Assembly (NCBI GenBank): GCA_031556065.1
Contig: JAVBTR010000062.1
Location: 1 to 44,216, forward strand
Length of the DNA stretch: 44,216 bases
Source: JAVBTR01 sp031556065
Lineage (GTDB): Bacteria; Bacillota; Clostridia; Christensenellales; Aristaeellaceae
Direction: 5' to 3'
The stretch's first letter is position 1, and each line of letters opens with the position of its first letter. Positions 32,046 through 38,500 of the stretch are shown piece after piece. Below the pieces are notes generated by a model. It saw nothing but the letters and a program-made list of their open reading frames with translations. It was not told the DNA's origin and did no database searches. Made by a program: the position numbers and the translations under genes.

Positions 32046-33245
32046 ATGAAGTTCAAATCCGGCTTACTTGCCCTGTTAATCCTTTGCAGCATAGGTTCCC
32101 AGTCCATGGCGGAAACCCTTCATACTTATAGGGTTTATTCGGATGACTTTGAAAGCAGCGCTGCTTACGAAGCCTTTGTCAAAGGCCATCCAGGGGTAAC
32201 CTTTCAAAGCTACCAAAACGATTATTCCTTTCCCAATGTCGCAGCGGAAACCTTTGATCTGCTAGAAAAGAACGATTTTAACTTTGATCTGTTTTCCATT
32301 GATACCACTCTTTATGATTGTCAATGGTTTATGTCAAGCGGGCTTTGCGCCGATCTATCGGAATCGGAAATCCTTCAACAAGCCCTTGGCCGGATGCATG
32401 GCCCTGTTCGGGATCGATTGATGTACGATGGGAAGATTTACGGTATTCCCAGCCACATTAGCTTTAACGGCCTGTGCTGGGTAGCCGAAACCTGGGCGGC
32501 GGCAGGCTTAACCCAATTGGACGTTCCTACATCCTATGCAGAGCTTTTGGATTTTCTTGAAAAATGGGCGGCGCGGGTCAAGGAAACGCCGGAGCCTAAT
32601 ATCCGCGTGTTTGCTTATTTTGATGAAGGCCTGTACAACATCGGCTCCTATACCCGATTCTTAACAGAAATATTATTGGATTGCTATACCATCCAATGCG
32701 AATACGCAGGCGAAATACCTACGTTTGATACCCCCGCCTTCCGTGAACTATTAACCCGAACCAAAGCCGTAGGAAATGCGCTATTTGAAACAGAGCCCTA
32801 TGTTGAAGAAGGAAAAAAGACGCTGCTTAATAATGACCCCGGCTGGTTAATGGAAGCCGTTCCTACTTATATGATCCCCGCCAGGTTAACGGCTGATCAG
32901 CCCCTACTAATCAAAGGCGTAATGGATATTCATTTGGCAGGGGCACAAAGCGAACACAAAGACCTGGCTATGCAGTACCTTGAAGCCGCTGCCGATTACC
33001 TTGGGCAGCGTACCCACATCCTTGCCTACATGGACAGCGAGGATAACGACATTGTTTCCCCGCAGTGGCTCAAGACTTATCAGCAAAATGGAGATGTGCT
33101 CTATTTCCCCGGTCCCGGCCCTTTCCCTGTGCGAACAGGCGCTCACTGGAAAATGAGACTGCTGATTCAAAGCTTTTCCATAGATGAGATCCATGCCGAC
33201 ACCCTTATATTAGAATTGGATAAGCTTGTAGAAAGCAACAAGTGA
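32046..33245 (+). CDS. Secreted solute-binding-like protein, module 2
   Basis: Seen: 399 residues with a signal peptide (MKFKSGLLALLILCSIGSQS, cleavage after SMA) and no lipobox. The mature part has the extracellular binding-protein pattern: LHTYRVYSDDFESSAAYEAF, FDLFSIDTTLYD, GKIYGIPSHISFNGLCW, TSYAELLDFLEKWA, then a late LILELDKLVESNK. AGGAGG at 32034-32039 is 6 bases from the ATG. It follows the anti-sigma gene; no permease or ATPase is present. Compared with the module 1 protein it lacks the propeller-like half. A sensory role for the sigma/anti-sigma pair is inferred. Confidence 0.75.
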   Translation: MKFKSGLLALLILCSIGSQSMAETLHTYRVYSDDFESSAAYEAFVKGHPGVTFQSYQNDYSFPNVAAETFDLLEKNDFNFDLFSIDTTLYDCQWFMSSGLCADLSESEILQQALGRMHGPVRDRLMYDGKIYGIPSHISFNGLCWVAETWAAAGLTQLDVPTSYAELLDFLEKWAARVKETPEPNIRVFAYFDEGLYNIGSYTRFLTEILLDCYTIQCEYAGEIPTFDTPAFRELLTRTKAVGNALFETEPYVEEGKKTLLNNDPGWLMEAVPTYMIPARLTADQPLLIKGVMDIHLAGAQSEHKDLAMQYLEAAADYLGQRTHILAYMDSEDNDIVSPQWLKTYQQNGDVLYFPGPGPFPVRTGAHWKMRLLIQSFSIDEIHADTLILELDKLVESNK

Positions 33246-33248
33246 ATA

Positions 33249-33257
33249 TGGTATAAT
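33249..33257 (+). promoter_or_regulatory. Extended -10 promoter of the YdeI-like gene
   Basis: TGGTATAAT at 33249-33257 is a perfect extended -10 element starting just after the stop of the module 2 binding-protein gene. It makes the next genes a separate transcription unit. Confidence 0.6.
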
Positions 33258-33280
33258 TCCCCCAAGGAGTTGATGCAAAA

Positions 33281-33850
33281 GTGAAACAGGACGTACCGCA
33301 ATTGCTGTTCTCTTCCAGGGGGGATTTTCACACCTGGCTTTTGGAAAACGCTCAGACCAGCGAAGGGGTCTGGCTTGTCTTTGGCAAAACCAAAGCCCTT
33401 AAAACCCTGTCTGCCAACGATGCGCTAGAAGAGGCACTGTGCTTTGGCTGGATCGACGGACAGATGCAAAGCATCGACGAAAGCAAATACATAAAGTATT
33501 TTGCCCGCCGCCAGACAAAAAGCGTTTGGTCGGAGAAAAACAAGAAAACCGCTCTTGAATTAAGGGCAAAAAAGCTTTTGACCGAGCTAGGCGAAAAAGC
33601 CATTGAGGCTGCCATGAAAAACGGCATGTGGGATGCCGAAAAACCCGCCCAAGCGAGTGATGGGCAGGTAGACGCTTTAAAAGAAAGGCTGGCAGGCCGC
33701 TCCCCTGCTTACGAAAACTTTATGAACATGTCTCCCTCTGTGCAGCGCACCTACACCAGGCGTTACCTTTCTTTTAAAACCGAGGAAGCCCGGCAGCGGG
33801 ATTTTGAAAAGATTGTGGATCGGCTGAACCAGAATTTAAAGCCCATGTGA
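33281..33850 (+). CDS. YdeI/OmpD-associated family protein
   Basis: Seen: 189 residues, cytoplasmic. It has FHTWLLENAQTSEGVWLVFG, the conserved ALCFGWIDGQMQSIDESKYI and FARRQTKSVWSEKNKK stretch, and a C-terminal SPAYENFMNMSPSVQRTYTR region. These are signatures of the YdeI family (bacteriocin-protection or OmpD-associated in annotation), whose biochemical role is unclear. The start is GTG with AAGGAG 11 bases upstream; the ATG at 33273 is out of frame. The reductase gene follows 13 bases after its stop. Confidence 0.85.
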   Translation: MKQDVPQLLFSSRGDFHTWLLENAQTSEGVWLVFGKTKALKTLSANDALEEALCFGWIDGQMQSIDESKYIKYFARRQTKSVWSEKNKKTALELRAKKLLTELGEKAIEAAMKNGMWDAEKPAQASDGQVDALKERLAGRSPAYENFMNMSPSVQRTYTRRYLSFKTEEARQRDFEKIVDRLNQNLKPM

Positions 33851-33863
33851 AGAGGTGGGATGA

Positions 33864-34574
33864 ATGAAAATCGTCGTAATCCACGGCCAAAGCCATAAGG
33901 GCATTACTTACACCATGACCCATACGGTGCTAAAGCATTTGCAGGGTTCCGAACCCGAAATGCAAGAATTTTTTCTGCCGATGGATGGGCCGGACTTTTG
34001 CGTTGGCTGCAACCAATGCTTTATCAAGGGTGAAGACCATTGCCCGTCTTCAGAAAAAGTACAGCCCATTGCCAAAGCCATCGAATGGGCGGACGTGGTC
34101 ATTTTAGATAGTCCAGTGTATGTAATGGAAATGAGCGGTTCGCTAAAAAACATGATGGATCACTTGGCTTACCGCTGGGTAACCCATCGCCCTCATGGCA
34201 CCATGTTTACCAAGGTAGGTGTTACCATATGCACCGCAGCAGGCGCACCGGCGGGAGGTGTAGCCAAATCCATGGCCCGCCAGCTTAAATGGATGGGCTG
34301 CTCCAAGGTGTATCGCTTCCCATTCGTATCCAACGCCATGACGGTTAAGGATATTAAACCAAAGAAGAAAGCAGCCATGGAACGTCAGGCGGAAAAAATC
34401 GCAGAATCGGTTAAAAAACGTGTGCCCAACCCCCGGCCCAGCCTAAGAGGCAAGGCCGCCTTCGCCATCTTTAGAAAAATGCAATCTGGTTCTGGTGCGG
34501 CTTGGAACCCTACAGATCGGGATTGGTGGGTGAATCAAGGGTGGACAAAAAACCTGCGGCCCTGGAAAAAGTAA
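33864..34574 (+). CDS. Flavodoxin-fold NAD(P)H-dependent oxidoreductase
   Basis: Seen: 236 residues with the FMN-binding flavodoxin-like pattern: an N-terminal VVIHGQSHKGITYTMTHTVL phosphate loop, then DVVILDSPVYVMEMSGSLKN. The cysteine pattern FCVGCNQCF is typical of iron-sulfur-flavoprotein-like NADPH reductases. The last ~40 residues (WNPTDRDWWVNQGW) are an uncommon aromatic tail. It is probably cytoplasmic and co-transcribed with the YdeI-like gene. The substrate is unknown; quinones, nitro compounds or metals are typical for the family. Confidence 0.85.
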   Translation: MKIVVIHGQSHKGITYTMTHTVLKHLQGSEPEMQEFFLPMDGPDFCVGCNQCFIKGEDHCPSSEKVQPIAKAIEWADVVILDSPVYVMEMSGSLKNMMDHLAYRWVTHRPHGTMFTKVGVTICTAAGAPAGGVAKSMARQLKWMGCSKVYRFPFVSNAMTVKDIKPKKKAAMERQAEKIAESVKKRVPNPRPSLRGKAAFAIFRKMQSGSGAAWNPTDRDWWVNQGWTKNLRPWKK

Positions 34575-34579
34575 TTGGT

Positions 34580-34693
34580 TCATGATCCGGTAGATTTATA
34601 ATGCCTCAGGCCCAGCCGAAACAGCCCATAGCTGGGAAACAAAAACAGCAGCCCAATTAAAGGCATCAGCATAAAAAGGATGCCTTTTTCCAT
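34580..34693 (-). CDS. Possible 37-residue membrane peptide
   Basis: On the minus strand an ATG at 34693 opens 37 codons ending at TGA 34582-34580: MEKGILFMLMPLIGLLFLFP, then SYGLFRLGLRHYKSTGS. This is one hydrophobic span followed by a basic tail, the usual form of small membrane proteins. The ribosome site is weak (GGGAAAG). It occupies the otherwise empty 182-base gap between the reductase and methyltransferase genes. It could be a chance reading frame. Confidence 0.3.
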   Translation of the reverse strand: MEKGILFMLMPLIGLLFLFPSYGLFRLGLRHYKSTGS

Positions 34694-34714
34694 ATGTAAA
34701 GACTTTCCCGTTTG

Positions 34715-34723
34715 TGCTATAAT
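34715..34723 (+). promoter_or_regulatory. Extended -10 promoter of the methyltransferase/thiamine kinase gene
   Basis: TGCTATAAT at 34715-34723 is identical to the mnmG extended -10 element and lies 33 bases ahead of the start codon. No thiamine pyrophosphate riboswitch was recognised in the short leader. Confidence 0.6.
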
Positions 34724-34756
34724 TCAAGGTAATTTCTGCTTTGATGAGGAGGCACC

Positions 34757-35977
34757 ATGTATTTTGACAGCCGGGCCAGGGATTTTGATACGTCTTTGCG
34801 GCAGAACCGGGCAAAGATTATAGCGGATACCATTGGGAAGTGCATCCGCCCCGAATATAAAACAGCCATGGAGTTCGGCTGCGGCACAGGGCTGATTGGG
34901 ATGGCGTTAACAGACCGTTTCGATTCCATTCTTTTTGTGGATTCTTCCAGGGAAATGGTACGGAAGGTACAAGAAAAGATTCCCGATTTGCCCTGGGCTA
35001 AAGCAATACAGATTGATCTGACCCAGGAAACGCTGGACAGGCGGTTCGATTTTATTTTTTCTTCCATGGTTCTGCACCATATTATAGATACCCCTGATAT
35101 CTTATCGGTTCTGTTTGCATTGCTGAACCCAGGGGGAACCCTTGTCCTAGTAGACCTTGAGCCTGTGGCTCCAGCCTTCCACATTGCCGAACCGGGCTAC
35201 AGTGGGCACCATGGATTCAAGCAAAGCGAAATGGCCCACATGCTTCAGCTCGCAGGCTTTGGAGAAATTCAATCAACCGCCTTTTATAAGGGCGAAAAAG
35301 ACGTGGGCAGCCAATTGGTTCCTTATTCGCTTTTTATAGCCAGCGCCAGAAAAAGCAATGAAAAGTGCGTCATCATTTCCGGCGGCAGGTTTACGCCGAA
35401 GCTGAACACAGGCAATGGGGCTTTTATTATCGCTTGTGACCGGGGGTATGATTATGCCAAAAGAGCCGGCATCCAGCCTCACATGGCCGTAGGGGATTTC
35501 GATTCATATTCCGGGGAGATTGAACCGGGCGTTGCCATTGATCGTTACAAAAGCGAAAAGGACGATACGGATACCATGATCGCCGTTCGGCACGCGGTAG
35601 CCCACGGGTATAAGGATTTGACCCTGCTTTGCGCCTTAGGCGGCCGATTCGATCATACCTATGCTAACTTGCAGGCCGCCGCTTTCGCCGCCCAAAGTGG
35701 AATGAAGGTAACGCTGTCCGATGATGAAACGGTGATCTACGCCATAAGTCGCCAAAGTCTTCAGTTAAAAAGGCAGGAGGGCTTTTCCCTTTCCCTTTTC
35801 GCCTTTACAGACACCTGCACAGGGGTAACCACAAAGGGCCTGAAATACCCCCTGGAAAACGCTGTTTTAGAAAACACTTTCCCTGTGGGCACCAGTAACG
35901 AATGGGCAGCGGATGAGGCGGAAATCACAGTAAAGGATGGGGTTTTGCTTATTATTTTGTCCAAGCTTTTTCCATAA
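34757..35977 (+). CDS. Fusion: SAM-dependent methyltransferase plus thiamine pyrophosphokinase
   Basis: Seen: 406 residues. Residues 1-~200 form a class I methyltransferase: MEFGCGTGLIGMAL is the SAM loop, ILFVDSSREMV the acidic strand, then NPGGTLVLVDLEPV. Residues ~205-406 form a thiamine diphosphokinase: CVIISGGRF, then IACDRGYDYAKRAGIQPHMA, VGDFDS, the ATP-site SEKDDTDTMIAVRHA, LGGRFDHTYANLQ and a thiamine-binding C-terminal barrel. The kinase makes thiamine diphosphate from thiamine and ATP. The frame runs through the junction without a stop, and the kinase half has no obvious own start with a ribosome site. The methyl acceptor is unknown. GAGGAGG precedes the ATG. Confidence 0.85.
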   Translation: MYFDSRARDFDTSLRQNRAKIIADTIGKCIRPEYKTAMEFGCGTGLIGMALTDRFDSILFVDSSREMVRKVQEKIPDLPWAKAIQIDLTQETLDRRFDFIFSSMVLHHIIDTPDILSVLFALLNPGGTLVLVDLEPVAPAFHIAEPGYSGHHGFKQSEMAHMLQLAGFGEIQSTAFYKGEKDVGSQLVPYSLFIASARKSNEKCVIISGGRFTPKLNTGNGAFIIACDRGYDYAKRAGIQPHMAVGDFDSYSGEIEPGVAIDRYKSEKDDTDTMIAVRHAVAHGYKDLTLLCALGGRFDHTYANLQAAAFAAQSGMKVTLSDDETVIYAISRQSLQLKRQEGFSLSLFAFTDTCTGVTTKGLKYPLENAVLENTFPVGTSNEWAADEAEITVKDGVLLIILSKLFP

Positions 35978-36081
35978 AAAAAGAAAATTTATTTCCGATT
36001 GCGAATAAATATGTGTTTATTTGCCTGATCTATGAATAAAATCATCAGTGAAGGCGACATTTTTATGGAGGAGGACTTATT

Positions 36082-36360
36082 ATGAACATCGTAAACATCC
36101 TGATTCAGCTGGTATGCGGGGGCCTGGGCGGCATTGGCGCCGGCAAAGCACTGCCGAAGCTCTCCCTTGGCAATGTAGGTAATATCATTGCCGGTATCGT
36201 GGGCGGCGTAGGCGGCACCCAGCTGCTCGGCCTGCTTGGCCTTAGCGCCAACACCACCGATATCACCGGCATTCTTACCAGCGTCCTGGGCAGCGGCGTA
36301 GGCGGCGGCATACTAATGGCCATCGTATCTGCTGTGAAAACCGCTATCGCGAAAAAGTAA
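36082..36360 (+). CDS. Small glycine-rich membrane protein, unknown function
   Basis: Seen: 92 residues, almost fully hydrophobic and glycine-rich (CGGLGGIGAGKALPKLSLGN, then IIAGIVGGVGGTQLLGLLGL and GSGVGGGILMAIVSAVK), with three likely spans with GxxxG-type packing motifs and a lysine tail. GGAGGA precedes the ATG. Similar small proteins occur in many bacteria without known role. The 104-base gap before it contains AT-rich DNA with an imperfect inverted repeat (AATAAA near 36004, TTTATT near 36017). It is followed by a highly structured intergenic region. Confidence 0.7.
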   Translation: MNIVNILIQLVCGGLGGIGAGKALPKLSLGNVGNIIAGIVGGVGGTQLLGLLGLSANTTDITGILTSVLGSGVGGGILMAIVSAVKTAIAKK

Positions 36361-36379
36361 AAGGGTGAAATACATAAGG

Positions 36380-36497
36380 TGAGTGATCCAGTGCGTTCAG
36401 CGAACGCAAAAAGCGAGGCATAGTCGGGGAGTGAAACGAGCAATGCACAGCAGTGCGATGCTTCAACGACCGGATCAGAGCCCAGCGTAAACCCTGC
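36380..36497 (+). ncRNA. Structured intergenic segment, possible RNA element
   Basis: This gap has several nested complementary segments: TGCGTTC/GAACGCA around AGC, GAGGCAT with ATGCTTC, AGTCG with CGAC, and outer GATCC with GGATC. The motif GTGAAA recurs at about 36364, 36431 and 36530. The pattern suggests a folded transcript or a palindromic repeat element. No known RNA family was recognised, and no open frame explains it. Confidence 0.3.
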
Positions 36498-36569
36498 TGA
36501 AAACAAAAAACAGGCGCCAGGTCAAGAGGGTGAAACGATTCTTGACCTGGCGCCTGTTTTTTGTTTTCA
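36498..36569. terminator. 30-bp perfect inverted repeat, bidirectional terminator
   Basis: Arms 36498-36527 and 36540-36569 are exact reverse complements around a 12-base loop. The core is ACAGGCGCCAGGTCAAGA with T-rich (plus strand) and A-rich outer parts, so a T tract follows the stem on both strands. It separates the plus-strand glycine-rich gene from the convergent response regulator that ends at 36614. Confidence 0.85.
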
Positions 36570-36613
36570 AGAGGCTACGGTTAAGGGAAAAATCCCTTAA
36601 CAATCCCTTCATT

Positions 36614-37255
36614 TTACGCCAACCTTAACCTGTACCCCATTTTATACACCGTTTCAATTCGTTCGCTGCCTAATTTTCGCCTTAGGCGCTGAATATGCAC
36701 GTCCACCGTGCGGGTTTCGCCAATCGCCAAATACCCCCAGGCGGTTTTAAGCAAATCCTGCCGAGATACTGCCGTATCCGGGGATTGCATCAGTGCTTCT
36801 AAAAGGGCGTACTCCTGGGCGGTTAGCTCCAGAGGCTTGCCATCCATGGAAGCGGTTTTGCTGCACAAATCCAGGCTTAAATCGCCGCATGCCAAGCGCT
36901 CCCGGGTTTCTTGCAAAAGCGCTTCCACCTTGGCCACCAATTGCCGCCCGTCAAAGGGGCGCAGAATCACATCCGCCAAAGCATGGTATAGCTTCAGCAG
37001 ATGATCCTTGCATTGCGGATCGTGCGAAATAAACAAAATGGGGCAGGCGATAGGCTCCAATGACAGCATAAATGGATGGCACTGGGCCCAAGGCATTCTG
37101 GCATTTAAAATAACCAGATCCGGCGGCACTTCATCCCGTGCCTTTTGAGCATCCTCAATGGTGTGCACGGCGGTGCAGGCATAGCCTGAGCGCTCTAAAA
37201 CGTTTTGAACGCGGCGGCTTAGATTCATGTCCTTTTCCACTAACAAAATTGGCAT
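36614..37255 (-). CDS. OmpR/PhoB-type response regulator with a degenerate receiver
   Basis: Seen: 213 residues. The receiver domain (1-~118) starts PILLVEKDMNLSRRV with its acidic pair, but the usual phospho-acceptor Asp reads Asn in DLVILNARMP, and the conserved Lys of the KPF motif reads Arg in ILRPFDG. The C-terminal winged helix is intact (LTAQEYALLEALMQSPDTAV, then RTVDVHIQRLRRKLG and ETVYKMGYRLRL). It probably binds DNA without ordinary phosphorylation. No histidine kinase is adjacent. It follows yibE/F-like and alkaline phosphatase genes on the same strand. Its ribosome site is buried in a hairpin (37264-37292). Confidence 0.85.
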   Translation of the reverse strand: MPILLVEKDMNLSRRVQNVLERSGYACTAVHTIEDAQKARDEVPPDLVILNARMPWAQCHPFMLSLEPIACPILFISHDPQCKDHLLKLYHALADVILRPFDGRQLVAKVEALLQETRERLACGDLSLDLCSKTASMDGKPLELTAQEYALLEALMQSPDTAVSRQDLLKTAWGYLAIGETRTVDVHIQRLRRKLGSERIETVYKMGYRLRLA

Positions 37256-37263
37256 TGTAAAGT

Positions 37264-37292
37264 CACCTCATATATATAACGCTCTTGAGGTG
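37264..37292 (-). promoter_or_regulatory. Hairpin sequestering the response regulator ribosome site
   Basis: On the minus strand, CACCTCA (37286-37292), directly after the YibE/F stop codon, pairs with TGAGGTG (37264-37270), which contains the GAGGTGA ribosome site of the regulator at 37255. A ribosome finishing YibE/F would open the stem, coupling the two genes. Confidence 0.55.
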
Positions 37293-38498
37293 CTAAATGT
37301 TTCGTTTATTTGGAAAAAATTTATGAAGGGCCGCAGCCATGATGGCGGAAAACGGTGCAACCGTTACCAAACCAAAGGAACCCACCAGGGTTGTGAGTAT
37401 TTCGCTGGCCACATATTTAAGATTCAAAATGTCGATCACCGGGGTACCCTGGCCTTGAAAATACATCAAAAGAGACAAATAACTGCCGGAATAAGCCAAC
37501 ATGAGGGTGGTGGTCATGGTGCCAATGACGTTTCTACCCACCGCAAAGCCAGATTTAAGCAGCTGCCTGGAGGAAATATCCGGGCAGTTTTGAATCAGTT
37601 CTTCCGATGCGGAGGCGATATCCATACTCAAATCCATCAGCGCGCCGGAATTGGCGATGAACACCATAGACAGGAATATCTCCCGAATGTTCAGCTGCAT
37701 GCTGCTTTGGGATAGAATAGGCACTACATAAGGCAGGTTTGTACCATCCAGCTTTAAGAGGTTGCCAAACGCAAAGGAAAGGATGCCAGTTACCAGCGTG
37801 CCCAATAAAGAACCCAGGATGGCCGTCAGAGCTACACGCGAAAACCCGGCGACCAACAGATCGATGAGCACAGTTAAAACCAAAACGGTAACCAAGGCCC
37901 CCAAGATTGGCGAATACCCGGCCAAAACCAATGGAATCAGCCATTTCCAAACGATCATCACACTGGCTACCAGTGAAACCAACGCCCCGAACCCGCTCAC
38001 TCCGCCAAACACTGTTAACAGAAGGCCAAACAAGGCAAAGAGCAAGGCCTGTTCATCGATCCGGTAATGGTCGATTAGCGTGGCGGCAGTGGGCTTACCT
38101 TCTTTCATGGTCAGCATGGCCAGGGCTTTATCGCCCACTTTAAATATCTTATCTTTTTCCAAGTCCGTGTTTAGATGGTTAATGGCTTCAAGTTCTGTGC
38201 CATTGAACGCGCCGCCCTCTATGCGCACGGTTAGATGCTGCGCCCCGGAATAGACAATACCCATAGGCAAAAGCATACTGTTATCGCAAGCCAAGACCTT
38301 TACGCTTACACGAGGAGCTGCCTGATGGGCCATAGACCCATCAGGCAGGAACGCCATAGCGATACACAGTGCGCCAACGACGATACAGAATATCCAATTA
38401 CGGCGTTTCTGCGCACCAGTTTTACCAGCGCTTTCAGAAGGATACTTGGAGGGTTGCGCCCCTCCAATGCCTCCCTGGGCTTTGAATTTGCCTGCCAT
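37293..38498 (-). CDS. YibE/F-like multi-span membrane protein
   Basis: Seen: 401 residues. After a basic cytoplasmic N-terminus and one span comes an external domain (~60-130), then about seven more spans, including LFALFGLLLTVFGGVSGFGA, RVALTAILGSLLGTLVTGIL and FLSMVFIANSGALMDLSMDI, the last being typical of the YibE/F family. The role is not established; transport has been suggested. The start lies three bases after the alkaline phosphatase stop (TAA AG ATG), so it depends on that gene for translation. Its stop is followed by the hairpin that masks the regulator's ribosome site. Confidence 0.85.
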   Translation of the reverse strand: MAGKFKAQGGIGGAQPSKYPSESAGKTGAQKRRNWIFCIVVGALCIAMAFLPDGSMAHQAAPRVSVKVLACDNSMLLPMGIVYSGAQHLTVRIEGGAFNGTELEAINHLNTDLEKDKIFKVGDKALAMLTMKEGKPTAATLIDHYRIDEQALLFALFGLLLTVFGGVSGFGALVSLVASVMIVWKWLIPLVLAGYSPILGALVTVLVLTVLIDLLVAGFSRVALTAILGSLLGTLVTGILSFAFGNLLKLDGTNLPYVVPILSQSSMQLNIREIFLSMVFIANSGALMDLSMDIASASEELIQNCPDISSRQLLKSGFAVGRNVIGTMTTTLMLAYSGSYLSLLMYFQGQGTPVIDILNLKYVASEILTTLVGSFGLVTVAPFSAIMAAALHKFFPNKRNI

Positions 38499-38500
38499 CT

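Noticed and set aside
34717..35184. Minus-strand open frame of 155 codons opposite the methyltransferase half
   Set aside because: It is antisense to clear SAM-binding motifs, with no supporting ribosome site or domain.
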